Shown: positions 1 to 7,975, numbered from the stretch's first letter. The stretch is DNA of 64,000 bases from Saccharothrix syringae (GCF_009498035.1 NZ_CP034550.1:10664001-10728000); one strand, 5' to 3'. Made by a program: numbers and translations. Notes: generated from the sequence alone by a model not told the origin.

Positions 1-733
1 TGGCGATCAGCTCGCCCGGCTCGACCTCGCGGACGAACGAGGCGCCGACGATGTCCAGGGCGGCGGTCTCGCTGGCCACGACCCAGCCGCGCTCCAGCCG
101 GCCGAGCACCAGGGGGCGCACGCCGTGCGGGTCGCGGGCGGCGTAGAGGGTGGACTCGTCGGAGAACACCAGGCAGAACGCGCCGCGCAGGGTGGGCAGC
201 AGCCGCATGGCCGCCTGCTCGATGCCGATGTCGGCGGCGTGCGCGGCGAGCAGGCCGCACACCAGGTCGGAGTCGGTGGTCGCGCCGTGACCGGTGTCGA
301 CGCCCGCCTCGCGGGCCCGCACCAGCAGGTCGGCGGTGTTGACCAGGTTGCCGTTGTGGCCCAGCGACAGGCCGGAGCCGGTCGCCGTGGTGCGGAACGT
401 CGGCTGCGCGTTCTCCCACGTGGTGGAGCCCGTGGTGGAGTAGCGGCAGTGGCCGACCGCGACGTGGCCGCGCAGGCTGGAGAGCACCTGCTCGTCGAAC
501 ACCTGGCTGACCAGGCCGAGGTCCTTGAAGACCACCACCTGGCCGCCGTCGCCGACGGAGATGCCCGCCGCCTCCTGGCCGCGGTGCTGGAGGGCGTAGA
601 GGCCGTAGTAGGTCAGCTTGGCGACCTCTTCACCGGGAGCCCAGACGCCGAACACACCGCATTCTTCGCGGGGTTCCCGTTCTTCCTGTGCTTCGTGGTC
701 GATGCGGCCGGTTGCGGACGGGTCGGAGACCAC
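1..733 (-). CDS. purF: Amidophosphoribosyltransferase, N-terminal part (cut by window edge)
   Basis: Catalyses the first committed step of de novo purine synthesis in the cytoplasm, PRPP plus glutamine to 5-phosphoribosylamine. About 244 residues are visible, covering the class II glutaminase domain; the phosphoribosyltransferase half lies beyond the left edge. The GTG start at 733 has AGGGAG a few bases upstream. The catalytic cysteine is residue 25 in the context CGVFGVWAPG, so a short propeptide precedes it, as in Bacillus-type PurF. RYSTTG and HNGNLVN glutaminase motifs are intact. It is transcribed on the minus strand like every other purine gene in the window. Identification is secure; the exact start is likely but not proven. 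Confidence 0.95.
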   Translation of the reverse strand, partial: MVSDPSATGRIDHEAQEEREPREECGVFGVWAPGEEVAKLTYYGLYALQHRGQEAAGISVGDGGQVVVFKDLGLVSQVFDEQVLSSLRGHVAVGHCRYSTTGSTTWENAQPTFRTTATGSGLSLGHNGNLVNTADLLVRAREAGVDTGHGATTDSDLVCGLLAAHAADIGIEQAAMRLLPTLRGAFCLVFSDESTLYAARDPHGVRPLVLGRLERGWVVASETAALDIVGASFVREVEPGELIA

Positions 734-836
734 CGAGTGCTCCCTAGCGACGAGGGCGGGCTGCACCGTCGAGTGTAAGGCTGTCGGGTGGTGGTACCAG
801 TGCCTGTCGACCCCCGTATCGTGACGAAACGCACCC

Positions 837-1568
837 TCAGTCGAGCTTCAGGGCGTACCAGACCTTCTCGTCGCCGGTGTGCTTGAGCGGCAGCCGGCCC
901 CACAGGCCGTAGTGCACGAGCTGCGCCTCGCCCGTCACCCGGAGGTCGGTCTCCTCCCCCGGCCACGCCGCGCGCACCTCGGGCACCTGCCCCGGTGTGA
1001 ACGCCACCACCCATGCCTCCGGCACGTCCGTGAGCTGGACGAGCGCGGTGCCCTCGGCGGTCGGCGGCACGTCGGTCGCGTACTTCGCGGCGAGCAGGGT
1101 GGTCAGCGCCTCGTCGATGCCGTCGACGGCGAAGTCGGCGTCACCGACCACCAGCTCCCGCAGCGCGGCCTGCGCGTCCCACCGGCGCAGGTCCAGCTCG
1201 TGGGCGATGCGGCGGTGCCACACCCAGGCCAGGTCGGGCGCCGCGGGCGAGAACGTCCAGGCGGCCCGGTTGCCCGGCACGGCCGGGAGTACCTCGGCGG
1301 CCCGGGCGAGCTGGGTGTCGAGGTAGTCCAGCGGCGCCGCGCCGGTGGGGGGCGGTGGCAGGCGGAGGCGGGTGGTGCTGCCGGTGCGCAGGTACTCCAG
1401 GGACGTTTCGAGGAACCGCCCGACGTGCAGGGTCAGTTCGGTGAAGCTCCAGCCCGGGCAGCTCGGCACGGGCGCCGCCGGGTCGGCCTTGCCGACCGCC
1501 GCGCGGAACATCGCCGCCTGCTCGGTGAAGACCTCGGTCCACCGCTGGGTGGTCCACCCTCCTGGCAC
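837..1568 (-). CDS. Maleylpyruvate isomerase family mycothiol-dependent enzyme
   Basis: A 243-residue protein of the DinB-like MDMPI superfamily, whose members use mycothiol as cofactor or act as metal-dependent thiol transferases. The N-terminal part has the family's early helix (PSCPGWSFTELTLHVGR) with its metal-ligand-type histidine, and the centre has AHELDLRRWDAQ, matching the second His/Glu ligand cluster. The GTG start has GGGGAGG six bases upstream. No signal peptide is seen, so it is probably cytoplasmic. The true substrate cannot be read from sequence; most family members are not maleylpyruvate isomerases. It stands alone between purF and a repeat-rich stretch on the same strand. 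Confidence 0.8.
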   Translation of the reverse strand: MPGGWTTQRWTEVFTEQAAMFRAAVGKADPAAPVPSCPGWSFTELTLHVGRFLETSLEYLRTGSTTRLRLPPPPTGAAPLDYLDTQLARAAEVLPAVPGNRAAWTFSPAAPDLAWVWHRRIAHELDLRRWDAQAALRELVVGDADFAVDGIDEALTTLLAAKYATDVPPTAEGTALVQLTDVPEAWVVAFTPGQVPEVRAAWPGEETDLRVTGEAQLVHYGLWGRLPLKHTGDEKVWYALKLD

Positions 1569-1601
1569 GTGCAGCCTCCCCGCCGAGTTCGCAAGTAGCG
1601 G

Positions 1602-2390
1602 TCATCGTGCCGCACCTGCCCGGGGGTTGGAGCGGGAGGAGGCGCCGGCGGTTCCGGCGAACGGGGGTGGAGTGGGTGGGAAGGGGAACGGCGGGGCGAG
1701 GGAGGGCGGGAGGGGACCGGGCGAGAGCGGGACGGGACTGGGCGAGGGTGGGACCGGGCCGGGCGAGACCGAGACGGGACCAGGCGAGGGTGGGACGGGA
1801 CCAGGCGAGAGCGAGACGAGAGCGGGCCGGGGCGGGACGGGACCGGATGCGTCGGGGAGCGGGGCCGGGCGCGGCAGACCCGGACCCGGCATGCCCGTTT
1901 GGGACACGAAGGGTCGGACCCGGGCCGAACGCGACACGGGTGGTCGAGGGTGGGGTTCGACTGGTTGGAATCCGGGCGGGTGGGAACCGGGCGGGTGGGA
2001 ACCGGGCGCGTGGGGACCGCCGGGGTGGGGGCCTCCCGGGTGGAGATCGCCTGGGCGGAGATCGCCTGGGCGGAAGTCGCCTGGGCGGAAGTCGTCCGGA
2101 CGACCTGCGCCCGGGCGGGGCGGCGGCCCCGTGGCGGACCGGGCGAGCCCCGCGGCAGGTGCGGCGGGCCGGACCAGCCTCACAGCGGGCACGGCGGGCC
2201 GGGTGAGCCCCGCGATGAACGCCCTCCACCGGCGCCACCTCAGCGCCGGGGCGGAAGGCGCGCGGTGCCGGGCGCGGGACGGCGCGGCGAGGCGGTCCAG
2301 CAGGTGGAGCAGCCGGAAAGGGAGGTACAGGAGTTCGAAGAGCCGGAGCAAGGGGATCATGTCTCCATGTTCGAACGGGTGTTCGATCAC
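1602..2390 (-). CDS. Doubtful proline-rich repeat protein (262 aa open frame)
   Basis: I do not recognise this frame. It starts at a GTG without a clear ribosome binding site. Residues 1-45 look protein-like, with leucine-rich stretches such as LLRLFELLYLPFRLLHLL. The rest is Pro/Gly/Ser/Arg low complexity: eight pentapeptides of the type GDLRP/GSHPP, then a seven-residue SPGPVPP-type repeat. Both DNA repeat units (15 and 21 bp) are multiples of three, so the frame is kept through the repeats, which favours coding. Other frames are open too, as expected at this GC content. It could be a surface or linker-type protein, or simply a non-coding repeat expansion. If it is not a gene, then 1569-2644 is an intergenic region of about 1.1 kb. 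Confidence 0.3.
   Translation of the reverse strand: MIEHPFEHGDMIPLLRLFELLYLPFRLLHLLDRLAAPSRARHRAPSAPALRWRRWRAFIAGLTRPAVPAVRLVRPAAPAAGLARSATGPPPRPGAGRPDDFRPGDFRPGDLRPGDLHPGGPHPGGPHAPGSHPPGSHPPGFQPVEPHPRPPVSRSARVRPFVSQTGMPGPGLPRPAPLPDASGPVPPRPALVSLSPGPVPPSPGPVSVSPGPVPPSPSPVPLSPGPLPPSLAPPFPFPPTPPPFAGTAGASSRSNPRAGAAR
1713..1838. repeat. Six tandem 21-bp repeats
   Basis: Six consecutive imperfect 21-bp units, consensus GGGACCRGGCGAGRGYGRGAC, start at 1713, 1734, 1755, 1776, 1797 and 1818. On the minus strand they encode a seven-residue SPGPVPP-like unit. The unit length keeps the reading frame. Confidence 0.85.
1972..2091. repeat. Eight tandem 15-bp repeats
   Basis: Eight consecutive 15-bp units run without gaps, grading from CCGGGCGGGTGGGAA at one end to TCGCCTGGGCGGAAG at the other; neighbouring copies are nearly identical. 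On the minus strand they encode a pentapeptide repeat of the type GDLRP. The array is separate from the 21-bp array just to its left. Confidence 0.85.
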
Positions 2391-2644
2391 GGCAAGGTCA
2401 CGATCGGGTGATCTTGGCAGGTGGGCGGGACCGGCGGTCCACCGGAACCTCCCGCGGCTCCCGAAGGACCGACCCCGCGCCCAGTCCGCGCTCGACCCCG
2501 CAGACCCCCTGCTCGCCCCCGCACCTCACCCGCGCCCGACCCGCATCCACCCCGTGCCCGACCGGGGGCCGAAGCGGGGTGGAACCGGAGAAGGTGACCG
2601 CGCGTCGCAATTCCCAGCGGCGGCGGCACGAAGGGTGGGGAACC

Positions 2645-2971
2645 GTGTTCGGTGTGCGACCAGAGGCGTTGCGCTCGGCGTCCGGGCAGTTCCACGAGGG
2701 CGCGGACGCGGCGGCGGACGGTGCCGAGCTGATCTCCCTGCTCCGGCTGGACGCGGACGCGCTGGGCCAGGTCCCCGCGGCTGCCGAGTTCGTGGATGCG
2801 CTGGCCAGGTGGTCCGGCGAGCAGTCCGACGACCTGCGGCGCGGCAGCGCCTGGTACCGCGACAGCGCGGACGGCCTGGAGGAGAACGCCGACGCCTACC
2901 AGCGCGTGGACGACGACTCCGACACCGCCTTCCGCGGCATCGGGGGCGGCATCGAGGGGGGTGCGGCGTGA
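2645..2971 (+). CDS. EspC-like type VII secretion target, 108 aa
   Basis: Small helical protein that begins MFGVRPEALRSASGQF, matching the ESX-1-secreted EspC-like family (T7SS_ESX_EspC), whose members start with a short strand or helix after V.PE.L. It has no signal peptide, as expected for an ESX substrate. The GTG start at 2645 follows AAGGGTGGGG and is preferred over upstream in-frame starts, whose translation looks non-coding. The stop overlaps the next gene's start as GTGA at 2968-2971, implying translational coupling with the DUF1023 hydrolase. The pair probably encodes co-secreted partners. Family membership rests on pattern recognition. Confidence 0.75.
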   Translation: MFGVRPEALRSASGQFHEGADAAADGAELISLLRLDADALGQVPAAAEFVDALARWSGEQSDDLRRGSAWYRDSADGLEENADAYQRVDDDSDTAFRGIGGGIEGGAA

Positions 2972-4962
2972 GCTACACCGACCCCGAAGCCCTCTACGCC
3001 CGCCTCGCCACGGGTGACGCGGGCCGCGTCGCCGCCGCGGCCGACCCCATCACCGGCGCCCGCAGCGCGGTGGACCGCGCGGGCCGGTCGGTCGAGGCCG
3101 GCGGCTCGACCGCGGCCGCGTCCTGGCGGGGCGACGCCGCCACCGGCTTCCGGGCCCGCGCCGAGCTGTCCGCCAGGTCCGCGGCCGTCGCGGGCGAGCG
3201 GTTGACCGCGGGCGCGGAGATCGTCCGGGCCGCGTCCCGCGCCTACGCGCAGATGCGCGGCAGCGCCGACCAGCTGATCGACTTCTGGCGCGGCCGCTCG
3301 CCCGCCCTGGACGAGGCGCAGACCCGCGAGCTGGCCAACCGCGTCAACGAGCAGCTGGACCGGGTCAAGAACGGCTACGAGCAGGTCCTGCGCTCCTACG
3401 CCAACGCGCTCAAGGGCGTGCGCCCCGGCTTCGCCGAGACCGCGGCCGCCGACCCCGGCTGGAACGCCACCGCGACTGCCGTGCGCTCCACCGCCGCCGT
3501 GCCCGCGCCCGGCACCGACCCCCGCCAGGTCGCCGCCTGGTGGAAGTCGCTGCCCGAGGAACAGCAGGACGAGCTGCTGCGCACCCGGTTCCAGGAGCTG
3601 GGTCGGCTGCGCGGCCTGCCCTCCGGCGTCCTGGACCAGGCCAACCGGCTGCGCATCGACGACGACCTCCAGCGCTTCTCCGCCGAGCGCGACCGGCTCG
3701 ACGCGCAACTGGCCGACCGGGCCCGCGAGCTGGGCCTGGACCCGGACGAGTCCGGCGACCTCACCCGCCTGCTCAACGACCCCCGGTACGCGCAACTGAC
3801 CGAGCAGCGGCAGGAGGCCGCGACCAAGGCGGAGAACGCCGGGAAGGTCAAGGAGAGCATCGCCGACGCCGAGCGGATCGCGACCGACCACGGTTGGCTG
3901 AACGCCGCGGGCAGGCCCGACGTGCGCGTGCTGGCGTGGGACCCGTACGGCCCGCGCGGCGACGGTGCCACCGCCATCGCCTACGGCGACCCGGACACCG
4001 CGAGGAACCTGGCCGTGGCCGTCCCCGGCACCGGTTCGACGCTGGACGGCTTCTCCGTCGGCCAGGCCGGCAACCTGCGCGCGGCCATGGGCGCGGAGGG
4101 CAACGCCACGATCCAGTGGCTCGGCTACGACGCGCCGGGCTGGGCGATCGGCGAGGTGGACGACCCGGCCCAGGCCCGCGAGGGCGGCGCGAACCTGGTC
4201 GCCGACGTGAACGGCTACCGCGCCGCCGCCGAGGCCGCGGGCAACCGCCAGCACCTGACCGTGATCGGCCACTCCTACGGCTCCACCACGGTCGGCTACG
4301 CGGGCATGAACGGCCTGGCCGCCGACGACATCGCGTTCGTCGGCTCGCCCGGCGTGGGCGCGTCGCACGTCGGCCAGCTGTCGGTGGGCGCGGGCCACGT
4401 GTACGTGGGCGCGACCGAGCACGACCCGGTCGTGCAGGGCACCAGCTCCACCTGGTTCACCGAGGACGGCTCCTCGACCGGCCCGTACGACGACGCGTTC
4501 GGCGCGCGCGCGTTCGGCACCACCGACTCGACCATGATCCACGGTGCCCACTCCGAGTACTACACGCCGAACTCGGAGTCGCTGGGCAACCTGGCCCGGA
4601 TCGCGACCGGCGACGGCGGTTCGGTGACCGGGCAGAAGTGGTACGACGCCCCGCTGGGCCCCTCGGGCCCGTACTCGCACGTCCCGGTGGTCGGTCCGGC
4701 GGTCGACCTCGTCACCGGCACCGCCGCGGGCGTGGCGGACCTGGGCATGGACGTCGGCACCGGCCTCTACGGCGCCGGCCGCGACGCGTGGAACGGCAAC
4801 TGGTCCGACGCGGGCACCGGCCTGCTGAACACCGGCAAGGAGCTGGTGAGCGACGCCGCCGACGTGGTGGTCGGCGGGGTGGGCGACGTGGTCGAGTTCG
4901 GCCGCGACGTCGTGGAGGGCGTGGGCGAGGCGTGGGACCGGACCGTCGGGTCCTGGTTCTAG
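2968..4962 (+). CDS. WXG100-like/DUF1023 alpha/beta hydrolase, 664 aa
   Basis: Large two-part protein. Residues 1-160 are a helical WXG100-like region with a W-R-G turn (ASWRGDAATGF). After a long helical linker comes a DUF1023 alpha/beta-hydrolase domain with nucleophile elbow GHSYGS, Ser436. The last ~100 residues are rich in Gly, Val, Asp and Ala with repeated amphipathic stretches (AAGVADLGMDVGTGLYGAG). DUF1023 hydrolases are typical cargo of actinobacterial type VII systems; the substrate is unknown, probably an ester or lipid. The GTG start overlaps the EspC-like gene by four bases, so the two should be translated together. There is no signal peptide. It is likely a secreted hydrolase or effector, by inference. 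Confidence 0.8.
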   Translation: MSYTDPEALYARLATGDAGRVAAAADPITGARSAVDRAGRSVEAGGSTAAASWRGDAATGFRARAELSARSAAVAGERLTAGAEIVRAASRAYAQMRGSADQLIDFWRGRSPALDEAQTRELANRVNEQLDRVKNGYEQVLRSYANALKGVRPGFAETAAADPGWNATATAVRSTAAVPAPGTDPRQVAAWWKSLPEEQQDELLRTRFQELGRLRGLPSGVLDQANRLRIDDDLQRFSAERDRLDAQLADRARELGLDPDESGDLTRLLNDPRYAQLTEQRQEAATKAENAGKVKESIADAERIATDHGWLNAAGRPDVRVLAWDPYGPRGDGATAIAYGDPDTARNLAVAVPGTGSTLDGFSVGQAGNLRAAMGAEGNATIQWLGYDAPGWAIGEVDDPAQAREGGANLVADVNGYRAAAEAAGNRQHLTVIGHSYGSTTVGYAGMNGLAADDIAFVGSPGVGASHVGQLSVGAGHVYVGATEHDPVVQGTSSTWFTEDGSSTGPYDDAFGARAFGTTDSTMIHGAHSEYYTPNSESLGNLARIATGDGGSVTGQKWYDAPLGPSGPYSHVPVVGPAVDLVTGTAAGVADLGMDVGTGLYGAGRDAWNGNWSDAGTGLLNTGKELVSDAADVVVGGVGDVVEFGRDVVEGVGEAWDRTVGSWF

Positions 4963-4993
4963 GCGCCCCCCGAACGGCCCGACGGCCGACGGC

Positions 4994-5317
4994 CTAGGCG
5001 GCCCGGCAGGGACCGACCCGGTACTCCGGGTCGACGCCGTCCAGGCCGTTCTCGTCGGTCTTGGTCACGGTGCACACCACGACGTCCCCGACGGCGACGC
5101 CCTCGGGCAGCCGGTCGAGGTCCGCGCCGTAGGTGCCGGTGTGGGGCGCGTCGGGCTGGTCGCCGTCGAGCTCCATGGCGACCCGCGTGGGGCTGCCGTT
5201 GTTCGGGTCGACGACCCGGACGACCTTGAGCCGCAGCTCCCCCGACCACTCGTCGCCGCAGCCGACGAGCAGGGCACCGGCCGCCAGCACGGCCGCGCAC
5301 GCCTTGAGCGCCTTCAC
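4994..5317 (-). CDS. Small lipoprotein, 107 aa
   Basis: Short secreted lipoprotein of unknown function. It starts MKALKACAAVLAAGALLVGCGD, a signal peptide with lipobox LVGC (Cys20). The mature part is about 88 residues and acidic, with two further cysteines (VVVCTV and VGPCRAA) that could form a disulfide. A TAGGCT box lies seven bases before the GTG start, with no ribosome binding site, suggesting leaderless transcription. It converges with the DUF1023 gene. Confidence 0.75.
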   Translation of the reverse strand: MKALKACAAVLAAGALLVGCGDEWSGELRLKVVRVVDPNNGSPTRVAMELDGDQPDAPHTGTYGADLDRLPEGVAVGDVVVCTVTKTDENGLDGVDPEYRVGPCRAA

Positions 5318-5324
5318 CCCGTCG

Positions 5325-5330
5325 AGCCTA
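5325..5330 (-). promoter_or_regulatory. -10 box TAGGCT of the small lipoprotein gene, leaderless type
   Basis: On the minus strand TAGGCT is followed by seven bases and then the GTG start at 5317, which places the expected transcription start at or next to the start codon. No TTGACA-like -35 element was recognised. Confidence 0.45.
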
Positions 5331-5332
5331 GT

Positions 5333-5710
5333 TCAGAAGCGCAGCACCGGGAGCAGCGCCGACAGGTCCGCCCGGCTGCCGGACGCGGTGACCCGGCCCC
5401 CGGCCACCGCCGCGTCCCAGCCCAGCCGGCCCACGGCCAGCTCCAGCCAGGTGCGGGGGTCGGTCTCGACCACGTTGGGCGGGGTGCCGCGGGTGTGCCG
5501 GGGTCCCGCCACGCACTGCACGGCGGCGAACGGCGGCACCCGCACCTCCACGCTGCGGCCGGGCGCGACCTGCTCCAGCGTCCGCAGGCTCAGCCGGACC
5601 GCGGCGGCCAGCGCCGGGCGGGGCGGCTGCTCGGCCGCGCCCGCCAGCCAGGGCAGCACGGCCTCGACCGCGGCGCGGGCCTCGCGCGGGTCGACGGGTT
5701 TCGACGGCAC
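5333..5710 (-). CDS. Sterol carrier family protein, 125 aa
   Basis: Actinobacterial protein of the MDMPI-C/SCP2-like type, annotated in relatives as sterol carrier family protein and often found near purF or purM, as here. It has no signal peptide. The N-terminus (VDPREARAAVEAVLPWL) is helical, and the body has the alternating strand pattern of SCP2-like folds (RSVEVRVPPFAAVQCV). A TAACCT box six bases before the GTG start suggests leaderless transcription. The function is unknown. It lies directly behind the EspG gene but probably has its own promoter. Confidence 0.7.
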   Translation of the reverse strand: MPSKPVDPREARAAVEAVLPWLAGAAEQPPRPALAAAVRLSLRTLEQVAPGRSVEVRVPPFAAVQCVAGPRHTRGTPPNVVETDPRTWLELAVGRLGWDAAVAGGRVTASGSRADLSALLPVLRF

Positions 5711-5716
5711 CCGCCG

Positions 5717-5722
5717 AGGTTA
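5717..5722 (-). promoter_or_regulatory. -10 box TAACCT of the sterol-carrier gene, leaderless type
   Basis: TAACCT (minus strand) lies six bases before the GTG at 5710 and overlaps the stop codon of the EspG gene. No convincing -35 element was found. Confidence 0.4.
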
Positions 5723-6538
5723 TCGCCCGACGTGCTGCCCGGCGGCGCGCAGGGCCTCGGCCAGCAGCTCCTCCACCTGGTGGGTGAGCCGCCGGGAGTC
5801 GGTGGGGGTGAACGTGCTCCACGGCTCCGCGCCGTTCGACGCGCGCCGCTGCTGGAGGTAGCGCCCGTCCTCGGTGTCGAAGAACGCCACCACCCGGTCG
5901 GGGCGCCACCGCTTGCCGTACTTGTCGCGGGCCGCCGCGCCGAAGTTCCCGGTGTGCACGAGCCCGGTGAACATCTTCACCAGCGTGGCCGCGTCCTCCT
6001 GGCGCACGCCGTGCCGCCGCAGCGAGTCCTCCAGCGACCGGGGCGAGCCGTCGGACTGCTTGACCGCCGCCTCCAGGTCGGCGCTGGGCATGGTGACCGA
6101 GTGGCCGGCGCCGGCGGGGTGCGCGGGCAGCACGCCCAGCACCGCCGACGGCAGGCCGCTGCCCGCCGCGCGGCGGAAGGTCAGCCGGTCGTCGGACAGG
6201 GTGGCCACCGCGCCGTCGTCGCCGTTGGCCACGGCCAGCACGCGCACGCTGCGGCCGACCCACACCCGGCCGTCGACCTCGCGCTCGGGCCGGGAGAACA
6301 GCCGCAGCAGGTGGTCCAGCTCCGGGTGCAGGCCGGTGGGGCCGCCGAGCCCGCGGGCACCGATGCCGTGCCACACGCGCCGCTCCAGCTCGGCCCGCTC
6401 CCGGTGCGTCCGGCCCGGCGAGGGCACCTTGACGACCAGCGGCATCTGCCCCAGGTCCAGGCGCTCCCACAGCACGTCGAACTCCTCGGCGGAGAGCGCG
6501 ATGGGTTCCCGCTCCGCCTGCCCCCCGAAATAGGTCAC
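5720..6538 (-). CDS. ESX secretion-associated protein EspG-like, 272 aa
   Basis: Cytosolic chaperone of the EspG family (PF14011), which in mycobacteria binds PE-PPE heterodimers and delivers them to the ESX machinery. Family hallmarks are the opening EEFDVLWERLDLGQMPLVVKVPSPG, the RTHRERAELERRVW segment, and the closing region with GNFGAAARDKYGK, DTEDGRYL and WSTFTPTDSRRL. The length is normal for the family. The start is GTG at 6538 with GGAG unusually close. It lies downstream of a PPE-like gene, separated by a strong hairpin (6566-6604). Family assignment is firm; partner specificity is inferred from neighbourhood. Confidence 0.85.
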   Translation of the reverse strand: MTYFGGQAEREPIALSAEEFDVLWERLDLGQMPLVVKVPSPGRTHRERAELERRVWHGIGARGLGGPTGLHPELDHLLRLFSRPEREVDGRVWVGRSVRVLAVANGDDGAVATLSDDRLTFRRAAGSGLPSAVLGVLPAHPAGAGHSVTMPSADLEAAVKQSDGSPRSLEDSLRRHGVRQEDAATLVKMFTGLVHTGNFGAAARDKYGKRWRPDRVVAFFDTEDGRYLQQRRASNGAEPWSTFTPTDSRRLTHQVEELLAEALRAAGQHVGR

Positions 6539-6565
6539 CGCTCCAGGTCCCGTCCTCGAAGTCGG

Positions 6566-6604
6566 GCACGGGCCCGCGCCGCGGCGTGCGGCGCGGGCCC
6601 GTGC
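6566..6604 (-). terminator. Strong hairpin between the PPE-like and espG-like genes
   Basis: A perfect 16-bp inverted repeat (GCACGGGCCCGCGCCG and its complement) encloses a 7-base loop, CGGCGTG. It follows the PPE-like stop codon at 6620 and precedes the EspG start at 6538. There is no T-tract, as is common in actinomycetes. It may terminate or attenuate transcription into the EspG gene. Confidence 0.75.
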
Positions 6605-6619
6605 ACGGTGCCGAAAAGG

Positions 6620-7975
6620 CTACTGCGGCAGTTCCCCGATCACGGGCGGCGCGACGAGCCGGTCGTCGCCGAACACGTCCTCCGCCTCGACCAGGTAGTC
6701 GGCCGCCTTGTGCTCCAGGTCCTCCTCGCCCTCGCCGCCGCGGCCGCCCGCCGCGCCACCGGCCGCGCCGGGACCGCCGGGGCGCCCCGCCGCACCGGGA
6801 CCGCCCGCCGCGCCGGGGCCGAAGCCGCCGGGACCGCCGGGCAGGCCGCCGCGCGGGCCCACGCCCGCCGGGTTGGCACCGCCGGGGAGACCGCCGCCGG
6901 GCAGACCGTGGGCACCCGGGCCGCCGGGCATCCCCGGCAGGCCGCCGCGCGCACCGGGACCGCCGGGCAGGCCGGGCAGGCCGCCGCGCGGGCCGGGACC
7001 ACCCGGGCCGCCGGGCAGGCGAGGCCCGGACGGCAGGCCGGGGCGGCCGTTGGGGCCACCGGGGCCGTTGGGGCCCTTGGGCGGCACCGGCACGCCGTTG
7101 CCCGGGGGCTTCGGCGGCGTCCACATCGGCGGCTGCACCGGCGTGGGCACCGGCTTGACGGTGACCGGCGGCGGCGTGGTCACGGGCGGCTGCGGCACCG
7201 GGGTGCCCGGCGGCTGCGCCCACGACGGGTTGGTGGTGCCGCCGCCGGGCTGGTGGCCCGGGATCTGGCCGGGCAGGGGCACCGACGGGCCGGTCGTCGG
7301 CGGCGCCCACGACGCGTGGGTGGTGCCGCTGTCGGCCGGCGGGGTCCACGCCTGGGTGGAGCGGTAGTTCGCGCTGGTGCTGTTGTACTCGCCGGCGCCG
7401 GCGGGCGGCGGGGTGTCGATGACGACCTTCGGCGGCGGCACGAACTGGCCCAGCGTGTTGCTGTTCCACTCGCTGTTGGACTGGTAGGTGTTCATCACCT
7501 CGACGGCCTTGGCCTCGGCGTTGTCCTGCGCCGCTTCCTGCCGCTCGTGGTCCTGCTGCTGCTGGATGACGTGCATCATCCCGGCCGGGCCGGCCAGCGC
7601 GCCGAGGATCTTGTCACCGGTGGACGGCGCCTCGGTGGTCACCGGGACGGGCTCGGGCATCTCCTTGCGCGCGTCGGCGATGTACTCGCCCTGCAGCTGC
7701 GCGGAGGACTTCATCACGTCCGACGCCTGCTGCGCGTCCGACGCCCACTGGCCCAGCGGGGACAGCGCCGCCTGCGCCTCCTGCGCGCTGGAGCCCTCCC
7801 ACACCGCGCCGAGCTTCGCCAGGCCCTCGTGGATGGAGCCGTCGATCTCGGCGAGGGTGTCGGACAGCGCCTTCCACTTGTCCTCGATGGGCCGCGAGGC
7901 GGCCACGCCGGGACCCTCGTTGATCATGCGGTGCAGATCGGGGTGTGCGTAACCGCGCCAGCGGTGGTCACCCAT
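6620..7975 (-). CDS. PPE-like WxG protein with Gly/Pro-rich tail, 451 aa
   Basis: Type VII secretion substrate of the PPE-like class. The N-terminal ~130 residues are helical, start MGDHRWRGYAHPDLHRM and carry a W-E-G turn at residues 59-61 (VWEGSSAQEA). Then follow a MPEP segment, a Gln-rich helix and a long Gly/Pro/Ala low-complexity region (about residues 200-420). It ends with a folded-looking tail, EDVFGDDRLVAPPVIGELPQ. The same N-terminal opening, MPEP segment and C-terminal tail recur in the PPE-like protein at 42180-43487. The upstream gene at 8011 encodes a probable PE-like partner. No catalytic domain is visible. A role in secretion or the cell surface is inferred. Confidence 0.78.
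   Translation of the reverse strand: MGDHRWRGYAHPDLHRMINEGPGVAASRPIEDKWKALSDTLAEIDGSIHEGLAKLGAVWEGSSAQEAQAALSPLGQWASDAQQASDVMKSSAQLQGEYIADARKEMPEPVPVTTEAPSTGDKILGALAGPAGMMHVIQQQQDHERQEAAQDNAEAKAVEVMNTYQSNSEWNSNTLGQFVPPPKVVIDTPPPAGAGEYNSTSANYRSTQAWTPPADSGTTHASWAPPTTGPSVPLPGQIPGHQPGGGTTNPSWAQPPGTPVPQPPVTTPPPVTVKPVPTPVQPPMWTPPKPPGNGVPVPPKGPNGPGGPNGRPGLPSGPRLPGGPGGPGPRGGLPGLPGGPGARGGLPGMPGGPGAHGLPGGGLPGGANPAGVGPRGGLPGGPGGFGPGAAGGPGAAGRPGGPGAAGGAAGGRGGEGEEDLEHKAADYLVEAEDVFGDDRLVAPPVIGELPQ

Noticed and set aside
1345..2967. In-frame N-terminal extension of the DUF1023 protein
   Set aside because: It reads through the repeat arrays and antisense to the MDMPI gene; the GTGA junction at 2968 with the EspC-like gene is a far better start.
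2896..4680. Long open frame antisense to the DUF1023 hydrolase
   Set aside because: Its translation is Gly/Val/Arg-rich with no motif, while the plus-strand frame has a GHSYGS elbow and the WxG turn. Mirror frames of this kind are common at this GC content.
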